From Capnocytophaga ochracea DSM 7271 (GTDB lineage Bacteria; Bacteroidota; Bacteroidia; Flavobacteriales; Flavobacteriaceae), in contig NC_013162.1 of the NCBI RefSeq assembly GCF_000023285.1, positions 1,094,501 through 1,158,500 of the forward strand: 64,000 nt of DNA, read 5' to 3'. The notes beneath the pieces were generated by a model. It had not been told where the DNA came from and ran no database searches. It worked only from the letters and a program-made list of their open reading frames with translations. This document shows, in pieces, positions 8,962 to 15,937 of the stretch (the first letter of the stretch is position 1; each line of letters begins with the position of its first letter). The position numbers and the translations under genes are program-made.

Positions 8962-9774
8962 TTAATTAATTGCTTGTATTTTCTCCGCGAAATCTTTCCA
9001 GCCTGCCGTTTTTTTGTATTGTTCTACCGAACCCTTAGGCACATAAATAGTAGGTATCACACTTTTATCGTTTGTGCCAAAAATACTATTAATATGCAAG
9101 GCAGGTGGATTTACCGCTTTAATAGTAAGCTTTTTCAGCACTATGCATTGCCAAAAAGCATCTGATTCTATTCTAGTAAGCGTCTCGGGTAAAGTAACCT
9201 CTCTTAGCTTCCACATCCCCTCAAGAGCGCCGTGCCCTATTTCAGTAAGCCCCGTTCCCTCAAAGGTAAGCGAGGCAGCATTGCAATCTCTCAGCGCAAG
9301 ATCACCTAATTTCTTTACTTTGTTAAAAGTAACCTCTTTTAAATCTCTACAAACTGAAAAAGCATTGATACCTAACACACTCATATTGGGAAATGTTATC
9401 TTTTTCAGATGAGTGTGGTAGAAGCACTTTTCGCCAAAATCAACGGTAGCTTTCGTGTTAAAGATAACCTCACCGCTGAGGTTTGCATCCTCAAAAGCAC
9501 TCTCTTCTATCTCCTTCAAGTTATTCGGAAATGTAATCGACTGTAAGTTCTGATGTTCTTTAAAAGCCTCTTTCCCGATAGTGTTCACATTTCTGAGCTT
9601 CTCGTCAGCTTGCATATCAAGCACCGTAGTATTCGCGTTTTTCCATTTGATAAGCGTACGCCCATCAGCGCTGAGCTCGTAATCAGCAGTGGAGTTACCA
9701 TTGCTGTCATCATCACTCTTCCGACAGCTCACCAAAGCAACCATCGCCAAAGCTAATAATAAAACTTTTCTCAT
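8962..9774 (-). CDS. BspA-like leucine-rich-repeat lipoprotein
   Basis: The start was set at 9774, giving the signal MRKVLLLALAMVALVSC with the lipid Cys at 17. The 270-residue protein has the same Asp/Asn linker and first repeats as its tandem neighbour (DYELSADGRTLIKWKNANTT). Diverged repeats follow (LKEVTFNKVKKLGDLALRDC), then the cap YVPKGSVEQYKKTAGWKDF. These LRR_5 solenoids are exposed on the cell surface. It is the first gene of a probable two-gene unit with 8126-8929. Recent duplication or gene conversion is suggested by the near-identical 5' thirds. Confidence 0.87.
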   Translation of the reverse strand: MRKVLLLALAMVALVSCRKSDDDSNGNSTADYELSADGRTLIKWKNANTTVLDMQADEKLRNVNTIGKEAFKEHQNLQSITFPNNLKEIEESAFEDANLSGEVIFNTKATVDFGEKCFYHTHLKKITFPNMSVLGINAFSVCRDLKEVTFNKVKKLGDLALRDCNAASLTFEGTGLTEIGHGALEGMWKLREVTLPETLTRIESDAFWQCIVLKKLTIKAVNPPALHINSIFGTNDKSVIPTIYVPKGSVEQYKKTAGWKDFAEKIQAIN

Positions 9775-9927
9775 TGTATAATTATTTTTTATCGTATTTA
9801 TCAATTTTTGTAAGCTACTAATTTTCTCATTTTCAATTTTACTAATCCACTAATTTCTCATCAGCTCGTCGCACTATAACCTCACATTACCTTCACTTTT
9901 TCCGTCTCCATCTTCCCTCTTTTTTGT

Positions 9928-10136
9928 CGCGAGCTTTTAGCTCGTGCTCTCCCTTGCTAATTTTCTAATTTGCTAATTCTCTAATTACCCCTTCTCCTTT
10001 CCGTCATACTCCCCCCTAGTGCCTATGACCTAAGGCCTATCACCTATTCCCTCCGCTGGCGCGAGCTTTTAGCTCGTGCTCTCCCTTGCTAATTTTCTAA
10101 TTTGCTAATTCTCTAATTATCCCTTCTCCTTTCCGT
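9928..10136. repeat. Direct duplication with GAGCT palindrome and 8-bp tandem repeats
   Basis: A block beginning GCGAGCTTTTAGCTCGTGCT and running through several TGCTAATT/TCTAATTT 8-bp units to CTTCTCCTTTCCGTC occurs twice, near 9930-10004 and 10062-10136. The copies are offset by 132 bp and almost identical. The first part is a palindrome (GAGCT, TTT, AGCTC). The same palindrome recurs near 39598, in a weaker form near 46341, and inside the aconitase gene at 44079-44104. Confidence 0.85.
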
Positions 10137-10140
10137 CCCC

Positions 10141-10390
10141 ACATTCCCCCTCTCCTTGGGAGAGGGACGGGGTGAGGATTCTCTTTCTTTCGCCTCGAAA
10201 CCCTGTTTTTACCATTTTTAGCCCTGTTGTATTATACTATGAATCAATCATTTATATACCCTTTCTATACCAATCGTCCAAGATTCGTATAAGCTTCCTA
10301 TAAGCTCTCTATAAGCTAACCCCACCCTCCTTACACTCTTTTTTCACCAAAACTTCTCTCAGCTCACTTCCGTTCTTTTCCGATATCTTT
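10141..10390 (+). repeat. Conserved intergenic element, copy A of six
   Basis: The copy runs from a C-rich hairpin (CTCTCCTTGGGAGAG) through CGCCTCGAAACCC and CCAATCGTCCAAGATTCG to three 11-bp TATAAGCT repeats, then CTAACCCCACC and TTCACCAAAACTTC. No open reading frame of credible composition lies in it. The remainder of the 9775-10591 gap holds short tandem repeats and no gene that I can see. Confidence 0.9.
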
Positions 10391-10538
10391 TGAAAGCTCC
10401 TAACAGTCCCAGCATATCTCTTTTTCATCTCAAACTTTGGCAAAGTTGATTGTCGGTAGGTATTATTAACATTTACTCCACTAATCTGTTAATTTCCTCA
10501 TTCTCTAATTCTCTCATTTTCTCATTTCTCCCCCGCCT

Positions 10539-10587
10539 GTGTGGCTCACACCGCCCGTCGTGCTACGACTGCCTGTGCGACTCGCAC
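10539..10587. repeat. Three tandem 18-bp palindromic units
   Basis: Stems GTGTG-GCT-CACAC at 10539, GTCGT-GCT-ACGAC at 10557 and GTGCG-ACT-CGCAC at 10575 follow one another at exactly 18 bp. Arms differ but each remains self-complementary, and the loop stays GCT or ACT. The array abuts the 3' end of the gene at 10592. Confidence 0.85.
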
Positions 10588-10591
10588 CTAA

Positions 10592-11428
10592 TTATTTTGG
10601 TATCAACTGAATCTTATCAACTAAATTTTTCCAATTGTTATCCCCTTTGTATATATCCAATAAATCCTTAGGTTTTCTGGGGATATAAAAAGTAGGAAAC
10701 TTAGTTTTAGCTATTCCAGAAAAAGGCTCTCCCTCTAAATACGGCGGGTAAAGCGCAAGAATAGTAACATTCTCTAACGAAGTACAGTTCGCAAACGATT
10801 TATCTCCTATCGTCTTTAAGTTCATAGTTACCGAAAGGACTGCCTTTTTTAAAAGTTTACAGTTAGCAAAAGCCTCTTTCCCTATATGAGTAACTCCCGC
10901 ATCTGTTAAATCTACTAATTCAAGAGTTCCACAAGACGAAAAAGCCCCATCGCCTATAATACCCGTTCTTTTAAAAGTAACTTCTTTCAAGTTTCTACAT
11001 TCAGCAAAAATCCGGTTAGATAATGCTTTGGTATTGGGGAGCACCACTTTTCTAATATTCGAACGATAAAAAACCCTCTCGCCAAAAACAACGTCTGAAT
11101 AAGAGTTGAAGTTTACACCATCACTGAGGTTCGTTCCTGAAAAGGCATCAGAACCTATTTCTTTTAAATTGTCCGAAAAAGTAATCGCTCTTAAACTTTT
11201 AAGGTCTTTAAAAGCATTTTCGGCAATAGTGTTTACTTTCCGCAAATTGCTATCCCCTTGCATATCAATAGAAATAGTACTACTATTAGTCCATTTTATT
11301 AAGGTAAGACCATCGGCACTGAGAGTGTAGTCATTAGGCGATACGTTTACCTCGTTACCGTTGTCATCGTTCTTACGACAACTCACCAAAGCAATAGCCA
11401 CGAAGGCAAAAAAGAAGATTTTTCTCAT
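10592..11428 (-). CDS. BspA-like leucine-rich-repeat lipoprotein, divergent member
   Basis: A 278-residue lipoprotein with signal MRKIFFFAFVAIALVSC (lipid Cys at 17), an Asp/Asn-rich linker and BspA/LRR_5 repeats such as NLKEVTFKRTGIIGDGAFSSC. It shares the family's opening (DYTLSADGLTLIKWTNSST) but is clearly more divergent than the three near-identical N-termini, suggesting an older duplication. The C-terminal cap is also altered (FYIPRKPKDLLDIYKGDNNW). It is separated from the other two complete members by about 820 bp of repeats. Surface exposure is expected; the ligand is unknown. Confidence 0.85.
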   Translation of the reverse strand: MRKIFFFAFVAIALVSCRKNDDNGNEVNVSPNDYTLSADGLTLIKWTNSSTISIDMQGDSNLRKVNTIAENAFKDLKSLRAITFSDNLKEIGSDAFSGTNLSDGVNFNSYSDVVFGERVFYRSNIRKVVLPNTKALSNRIFAECRNLKEVTFKRTGIIGDGAFSSCGTLELVDLTDAGVTHIGKEAFANCKLLKKAVLSVTMNLKTIGDKSFANCTSLENVTILALYPPYLEGEPFSGIAKTKFPTFYIPRKPKDLLDIYKGDNNWKNLVDKIQLIPK

Positions 11429-11599
11429 TGTAAAATCATTTTTATGATGTTAAAGACGCCACAAAGGTACTAAATAAAGAACAATTAACAACGAAATATT
11501 CACAAAAAAAAATACCGACTATCTTTATAGCCGGTATCTGTATGTTTATTGGTTTCTGTTTTTTGATTATTAGAGTCTCTCCTAGACCCTCTAAGTCCC

Positions 11600-12421
11600 C
11601 TACTGATGCACTTGCACTTGTGGGAATGGTATCTCTATACCAGCTTCGTCGAAGCGGTTTTTGATAGTCTCTAAAGTACGGAATATACACCCTGCGTGCT
11701 CGGAAGTCAAGCACCAATAGCGCAGTGAAAGGTTCACCGAACTATCAGCCAATTCCTCTACATATACCACAGGCTCAGGGTCAGGCAAGGCTTTGGGCTC
11801 TTCTTTAGCAATTTGCAGGAGCACTTCGCGAGCTTTTTGAATATCCGAACTGTAACCTATGCCTACTAATACGTACACCCTGCGCTTCTCTTCCCTACTG
11901 TAATTGATAATGCTATTGCTAAAAAGTTGGGTATTGGGGATAATCGCCTGCTCGTTGTTGGCTTTGTTAAGAGTTGTAGCAAAGAGTCCAATGTTTTTTA
12001 CTGTCCCCTTTTCGCCATTACCTTCAATGGTATCGCCTACGCGGAAAGGTTTAAAGATAAGAATCATTATCCCGCTTGCAAAGTTGGATAGCGACCCCTG
12101 TAAGGCTAACCCCACTGCTACAAAACCACTGGTAATAATCGCGATAAACTGAGTCGCAGGCAAACCTATTACTTGCACGATAGTAAGGAACAGAGCAATA
12201 TAGAGTATCCACCGTACAACTTGCAAGAGGAATCCCTGCAAAGCCACGTCTACTCCACGGCGTACCATCAAGCCTTTAAGGAGTTTTGCAATAAACCGAA
12301 TAATGTATCGCCCTATAAAATAAAGCGCAATTGCCCACAATAGTGTAGGCGCAAATTTAATAAGTCCAGTAATCCACTCTTTAATGAGTCCTTCAAAATC
12401 CGCAGTCGAAAAATCATTCAT
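11600..12421 (-). CDS. Small-conductance mechanosensitive channel, MscS family
   Basis: A 273-residue inner-membrane channel that releases solutes on hypo-osmotic shock. Three hydrophobic segments lie at about 15-40, 60-85 and 90-115. The third is the pore helix, followed by the MscS signature ALQGSLSNFASGIMILIFKPF (quoted here only in part as SNFASGIMILIFKPF) and the beta domain VGDTIEGNGEKGTVKNIG. The length is close to E. coli MscS (286). The C-terminus ends in FPQVQVHQ, close to the usual FPQ-V-HH ending. It is a single gene. A candidate promoter, TACTTTTG on the minus strand at 12665-12672, would give a leader of roughly 240 nt containing a tiny ORF. Confidence 0.93.
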   Translation of the reverse strand: MNDFSTADFEGLIKEWITGLIKFAPTLLWAIALYFIGRYIIRFIAKLLKGLMVRRGVDVALQGFLLQVVRWILYIALFLTIVQVIGLPATQFIAIITSGFVAVGLALQGSLSNFASGIMILIFKPFRVGDTIEGNGEKGTVKNIGLFATTLNKANNEQAIIPNTQLFSNSIINYSREEKRRVYVLVGIGYSSDIQKAREVLLQIAKEEPKALPDPEPVVYVEELADSSVNLSLRYWCLTSEHAGCIFRTLETIKNRFDEAGIEIPFPQVQVHQ

Positions 12422-12501
12422 TTTTGTTTGTTTTATTTTTTAGTTTCTAAATCTCACCAGCCTCTCTCGTCTCTCTGTCCTCTCTCGATTGATGCGCAAA
12501 A

Positions 12502-12636
12502 TTACAAACTAATTCCCAACCTCCCAAAATTTATTTCTCGTACCCCTTCATTTGCCATTGTAGAGGTGTAGCTAAAAACACCTTTCTTCCAATTTCTGAT
12601 TGGGCTCTCGAAATCAATAACTGAAAATCCTGTCAT
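12502..12636 (-). CDS. Possible 44-residue small ORF upstream of mscS
   Basis: An ATG at 12636 opens 44 codons ending in TAA at 12502. The product starts MTGFSVIDFESPIRNWKK. FSVIDFE resembles the first catalytic motif of DEDD exonucleases (DNA polymerase III epsilon-like), but nothing after it fits, so it could be a remnant, a leader peptide or chance. A minus-strand TACTTTTG promoter element lies about 30 bp upstream, at 12665-12672. The rest of the 12422-12789 gap contains only this element and the brnQ promoter. Confidence 0.25.
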   Translation of the reverse strand: MTGFSVIDFESPIRNWKKGVFSYTSTMANEGVREINFGRLGISL

Positions 12637-12726
12637 TTTAATTTAAATATTAAGATTCTGGCGACAAAAGTAAGAATAATTTACGAAGCTACTAATAAAA
12701 ACTTTAAAAAGAAATTAAAGAAAAGA

Positions 12727-12757
12727 TTTGTTTTATAAAAAGAAAATTATACCTTTG
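12727..12757 (+). promoter_or_regulatory. Promoter of the branched-chain amino acid carrier gene
   Basis: TTTG at 12727-12730, a 19-bp AT-rich spacer, then TACCTTTG at 12750-12757 match the Bacteroidota consensus. The start codon is 33 bp downstream. Confidence 0.75.
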
Positions 12758-12789
12758 TAGCATTCTAACCTATATAAACCTAATTTATT

Positions 12790-14076
12790 ATGGACAAAAA
12801 GAAATTCATTACAATTCTAACAGCAGGTTTTGCTCTATTTGCGATGTTTTTTGGGGCGGGCAATTTGGTTATTCCCCCTTATATAGGCTTAAAAATAGGA
12901 GCTTTAAGTGGCGTGGCTTTTGCAGGTTTTTTTGTGTCGGACATACTACTGTCGTTCTTAGCGGTGGTAATGGTAGCCTCTGTAGGACTTACTTTCACCG
13001 ATTTAGGCAAGCGCTTCCCTCCGTTATTCGTAAATGCGCTTGTGTTTTTAATCATTGTTACCTTAGGTCCTCTTATCTGTGTACCGCGTACGGGGTCTAC
13101 AACCTACGAGGTGGCAGTACAGCCTTTCTTCCCTCAAATAGGCAAAATTACTTTTGGGGTGCTGTACTTTGGCATCACGCTTTTGCTCTCTATCTCGAAA
13201 GCCAAAATAGTAGACATCATCGGTAAAATACTCACGCCTTTTCTTATCCTTTCACTTACTATCCTGATAGTCGTGGGCACCATCAATGCGCCTAAGGAAT
13301 TGGTAGACAACGGTTATAGCTTTGGAGAGGCGTTTGCGTTTGGCTTTTCAAAAGGCTACTTAACCTTAGATGTGCTTGCGGGGGTTATTTTTTCGGGGCT
13401 CATTATCTCGTCAATCGTCCAAGAGGGCTACCGCAGTGAAGCTGATAAAAAACAAGTAACAATACTCTCTGGGGTCATAGCCGCTGGCTGTTTGGTGTTT
13501 ATCTACGGAGGATTGCTATATCTGGGAGCTACCTCTAATCTTTCTTCTTCCGAAGGGATTAGCTATATAGATATTCTCAAGCATATAGCTTATAACGTAT
13601 TAGGCGATAATGGTGGTATTGTAATATCGGTAGCGGTAGCTTTTGCTTGCCTTACTTCGGCTATTGCTATTGTATCGGCTATGGGTGAGATTTTCGAGAA
13701 CATCAGCAAAGGGCGTATCCCTTATAAATGGGGAGTGTGGATTTGTACCTTAGTATCGTTTGCGCTTTCTATCAGAAGTGTAGATGAAATTATTCATTAC
13801 GCTGGCTATCTGTTAGATTTCTCATATCCTATCACCATCGCACTTACCTTATTTGTGCTTTTCTTTGGCAAACGGGTGCAGAGCAATGCTCCTTATATAG
13901 TGGGGGTAACGCTCACGGCTATATTATCAGGACTTTTCATCATAGGTGATTTGCTACATATAGCGTGGATTAATAACTTCAAAGCGTTATTACCCTTGGC
14001 TGACTACCGAATAGAGTGGTTTATTCCTGCTTTTCTATCATTTATCATAACGGCAATAATAGTGAAGAGAGTATAG
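12790..14076 (+). CDS. brnQ: Branched-chain amino acid carrier, BrnQ family
   Basis: A 428-residue inner-membrane protein with about 12 hydrophobic segments that imports leucine, isoleucine and valine with a cation. The family hallmark GFALFAMFFGAGNLVIPPYIG lies at residues about 14-34 (shorter core FFGAGNLVIPP). VPRTGSTTYEVAVQPFFP follows near 98-115, also characteristic. Length matches the family (about 430-440). It stands alone with its own promoter. Threonine ammonia-lyase lies about 6 kb away, but no direct link is visible. Confidence 0.92.
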   Translation: MDKKKFITILTAGFALFAMFFGAGNLVIPPYIGLKIGALSGVAFAGFFVSDILLSFLAVVMVASVGLTFTDLGKRFPPLFVNALVFLIIVTLGPLICVPRTGSTTYEVAVQPFFPQIGKITFGVLYFGITLLLSISKAKIVDIIGKILTPFLILSLTILIVVGTINAPKELVDNGYSFGEAFAFGFSKGYLTLDVLAGVIFSGLIISSIVQEGYRSEADKKQVTILSGVIAAGCLVFIYGGLLYLGATSNLSSSEGISYIDILKHIAYNVLGDNGGIVISVAVAFACLTSAIAIVSAMGEIFENISKGRIPYKWGVWICTLVSFALSIRSVDEIIHYAGYLLDFSYPITIALTLFVLFFGKRVQSNAPYIVGVTLTAILSGLFIIGDLLHIAWINNFKALLPLADYRIEWFIPAFLSFIITAIIVKRV

Positions 14077-14264
14077 TATTTTTTATAAATAATGTCCGTC
14101 CGATATATAATACTGATATACAGTTGTACTTATATAGTAATCAGTGAAATCAGTCTTTCACATACCCAGCAAAGACCACCCGCTAGTTTTGGCTCACACC
14201 TCCCCATTTTCTCATTTTCAAATTTGCTAATGCTCTAAATTCTCTTCCCCTTTCCGTCGCTACA

Positions 14265-14290
14265 TTCCCCCTTTGGAGGGGGCTAGGGGG
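14265..14290. repeat. C-rich/G-rich hairpin related to the LeuRS insertion ends
   Basis: TTCCCCCTTTGGAGGGGG followed by CTAGGGGG. Read on the opposite strand it is CCCCCTAG then CCCCCTCCAAAGGGGGAA, nearly the same as the left end of the insertion in leuS at 16816-16838. Another copy is at about 57038-57063. Confidence 0.8.
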
Positions 14291-14337
14291 GAGGTTTTTC
14301 TCGCTTTCCCGTCACTACATTCCTCCTTTGAAGGTAG

Positions 14338-14358
14338 CCAGCGATAGCTGGGTATGTG
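14338..14358 (+). repeat. Hairpin followed by TATGTG
   Basis: CCAGC-GATA-GCTGG followed by GTATGTG. Other copies replace the stem with CCGC/GCGG or TCTCC/GGAGA and keep the TATGTGA flank, so the pairing rather than the bases is conserved. Confidence 0.7.
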
Positions 14359-14499
14359 TAAAGGGGGATGTTATCCCCTACTGCCTATGACCTAAGACCC
14401 CACACCACCCCATTTACTAATTTTCTAAATTGCTAATTTCCTAATTATCCCTCCTCCTTTCCGTCGCCAGATTCCCCTTTTTCCGTCGCTCTCTACTCG

Positions 14500-14775
14500 T
14501 CACTACACCCTCTCTCCTTGGGAGAAGTCTCCGAATAGGAGAGTATGTGAACGGGGTGAGGATTCTCTTTCTTTCGCCTCGAAACCCTTTTTTTAACATT
14601 TTTAGTCTTGTTGTATTATATTATGAATCAACTACTTATATACCCTTTCTATACCAATCGTCCAAGATTCGTATAAGCTTCCTATAAGCTCTCTATAAGC
14701 TAACCCCACCCATCTTACACCCTTTTTTCACCAAAACTTCTCTCTGCTCTCTTCCGTTCTTTTCCGTTTCCTTCC
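14500..14775 (+). repeat. Conserved intergenic element, copy B of six
   Basis: Same order as copy A: C-rich hairpin, here interrupted by the TCTCC-GAATA-GGAGA hairpin with TATGTGA, then CGCCTCGAAACCC, CCAATCGTCCAAGATTCG, the TATAAGCT triplet, CTAACCCCACC and TTTTCCGTTTCCTTCCG. The 14077-15104 gap holds this copy, two hairpin families, 8-bp CTAATT repeats and 9-bp GGCATTATT repeats at about 14826-14861. I see no gene in it. Confidence 0.9.
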
Positions 14776-14894
14776 GCACGACTCAACCTCTCCTCTGACC
14801 TGTCCGACTCGTCCATTTCCCTTGGTGGCATTATTGGCATTTCTGGTATTATTGGCATTTACTCCATTTTCTCATTTTCTCATTTTCCTCGCCC

Positions 14895-14926
14895 GTGCGG
14901 CTCGCACCCGCTCGTCGTGCTACGAC
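14895..14926. repeat. Two 18-bp palindromic units, about one unit apart
   Basis: GTGCG-GCT-CGCAC at 14895-14907 and GTCGT-GCT-ACGAC at 14914-14926. They are spaced 19 bp rather than exactly 18 and are members of the covarying palindrome family. Confidence 0.75.
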
Positions 14927-15004
14927 CCTTGTAATTACTGATGTTTAGAGGGTAGTTATCAAAATCATTTATAACACTATTGATAAAAATATAAGTTAAA
15001 AAAG

Positions 15005-15033
15005 TTGCATTTGGCATTTTTTTTGTAATTTTG
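15005..15033 (+). promoter_or_regulatory. Promoter of the lysozyme-like exported protein
   Basis: TTG at 15005-15007, an 18-bp spacer and TAATTTTG at 15026-15033 fit the Bacteroidota consensus. The start codon is about 72 bp downstream. Confidence 0.6.
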
Positions 15034-15104
15034 CCCCCGAAATAATTTTAAGCAGGTGTACTTCTTATGAAGAACAGATGTAAGTCTTAAAGAAAACAAT
15101 TTTT

Positions 15105-15755
15105 ATGAAAAATATAAAAAAGAGGTATTATTGTGCCGTGATGATGGCCGTATTTTTTATGTTGGGTTTTACTGTAAAAAGTGATGAAGAGAGAACTACC
15201 GTAGTACCACCCAGCTTTGTAGTAGATATACCTCGTTTGGTTACCGCTATGCCAAAAGAAATAACAAGCGACCCCAATCTGTTTTCCTTAAATCCACCAC
15301 AAGTAGGAAAAAGTTTTATAGGCTTTAAAGAAGCCTTAGCCTACCGCGAGTCACGAGGCGATTATTTTATAGTGAATAGGTTTGGCTATATGGGGAAATA
15401 TCAATTCGGAAAATCAGCTTTGCAGTTCTACGGAGTAAAAGACGCTCAGCAATTCCTCAATTCTCCCGAACAACAAGAACGACTTTTTACCCTTAGTCTT
15501 CAGCGCAACAAATGGTATTTGCGCAAAGAAATCAAGCAATATGTAGGCACTAAAATTAACGGTATAGAAGTTACCGAGTCAGGCATATTAGCAGCAGCTC
15601 ACTTAGTTGGAGCGCAATCAGTAAAAAAATATTTGAAGAAAAAAGGACGCTATGCCTTTGCCGATGGCAATGGCACTACGTTGCAAAACTACCTAAAACA
15701 CTTTGCAGGGTACGACACAGCACACATTATCCCTGAAAAACGCCCGCGTTTTTAG
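15105..15755 (+). CDS. Exported lysozyme-like/transglycosylase-like protein
   Basis: A 216-residue protein with an N-terminal hydrophobic signal or anchor (about residues 8-26). The core has LAYRESRGDYFIVNRFGYMG followed by KYQFGKSAL. ES with a downstream GKYQFG is the pattern of lysozyme-fold lytic transglycosylases, with the Glu of YRESRGDY as the likely catalytic acid. Residues about 160-205 (ESGILAAAHLVGAQSVKKYL) also fit this fold. It probably trims peptidoglycan in the periplasm. It is a single gene with a promoter and a strong terminator. Confidence 0.7.
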   Translation: MKNIKKRYYCAVMMAVFFMLGFTVKSDEERTTVVPPSFVVDIPRLVTAMPKEITSDPNLFSLNPPQVGKSFIGFKEALAYRESRGDYFIVNRFGYMGKYQFGKSALQFYGVKDAQQFLNSPEQQERLFTLSLQRNKWYLRKEIKQYVGTKINGIEVTESGILAAAHLVGAQSVKKYLKKKGRYAFADGNGTTLQNYLKHFAGYDTAHIIPEKRPRF

Positions 15756-15790
15756 AAACATAAGTTAATCGAAAAACATAAACTTTCTTC

Positions 15791-15832
15791 ATCTTTGCCA
15801 AGGTTTTATAATCTTGGCAAAGATTTCTATTT
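15791..15832 (+). terminator. Terminator with ATCTTTGCCAAG stem
   Basis: ATCTTTGCCAAG at 15791-15802 pairs perfectly with CTTGGCAAAGAT at 15813-15824, followed by TTCTATTTT. It is another member of the TTTGCCAA hairpin family. Confidence 0.8.
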
Positions 15833-15863
15833 TCCTACTTCTCAGCATTTGCCAATCCCTAAA

Positions 15864-15895
15864 TTTGCTCATTTGCTAATTACTTCATACCTTTG
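15864..15895 (+). promoter_or_regulatory. Promoter of leuS
   Basis: TTTG at 15864-15867, a 20-bp spacer and TACCTTTG at 15888-15895. The 20 bases starting at 15864 are identical to those of the promoter at 4280, so the TTTGCTAATT-type repeat supplies the upstream element. Confidence 0.75.
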
Positions 15896-15937
15896 CACCA
15901 TAATTGGCAAAGTTGCTAATCGACAAATTAACGAAGA

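Noticed and set aside
10539-10587. CRISPR array.
   Set aside because: Units are 18 bp, self-complementary and contiguous, without unique spacers or cas genes.
10450-10671. Plus-strand ORF of 73 codons in the repeat region.
   Set aside because: It overlaps the 3' end of the BspA-like gene and consists of repeat-derived sequence (CTCATTTTCTC, GTGGCTCACAC). No coding signal.
11442-11717. Minus-strand ORF of 91 codons overlapping the end of the MscS gene.
   Set aside because: It lies in another frame across the C-terminal coding part of MscS and has no family features.
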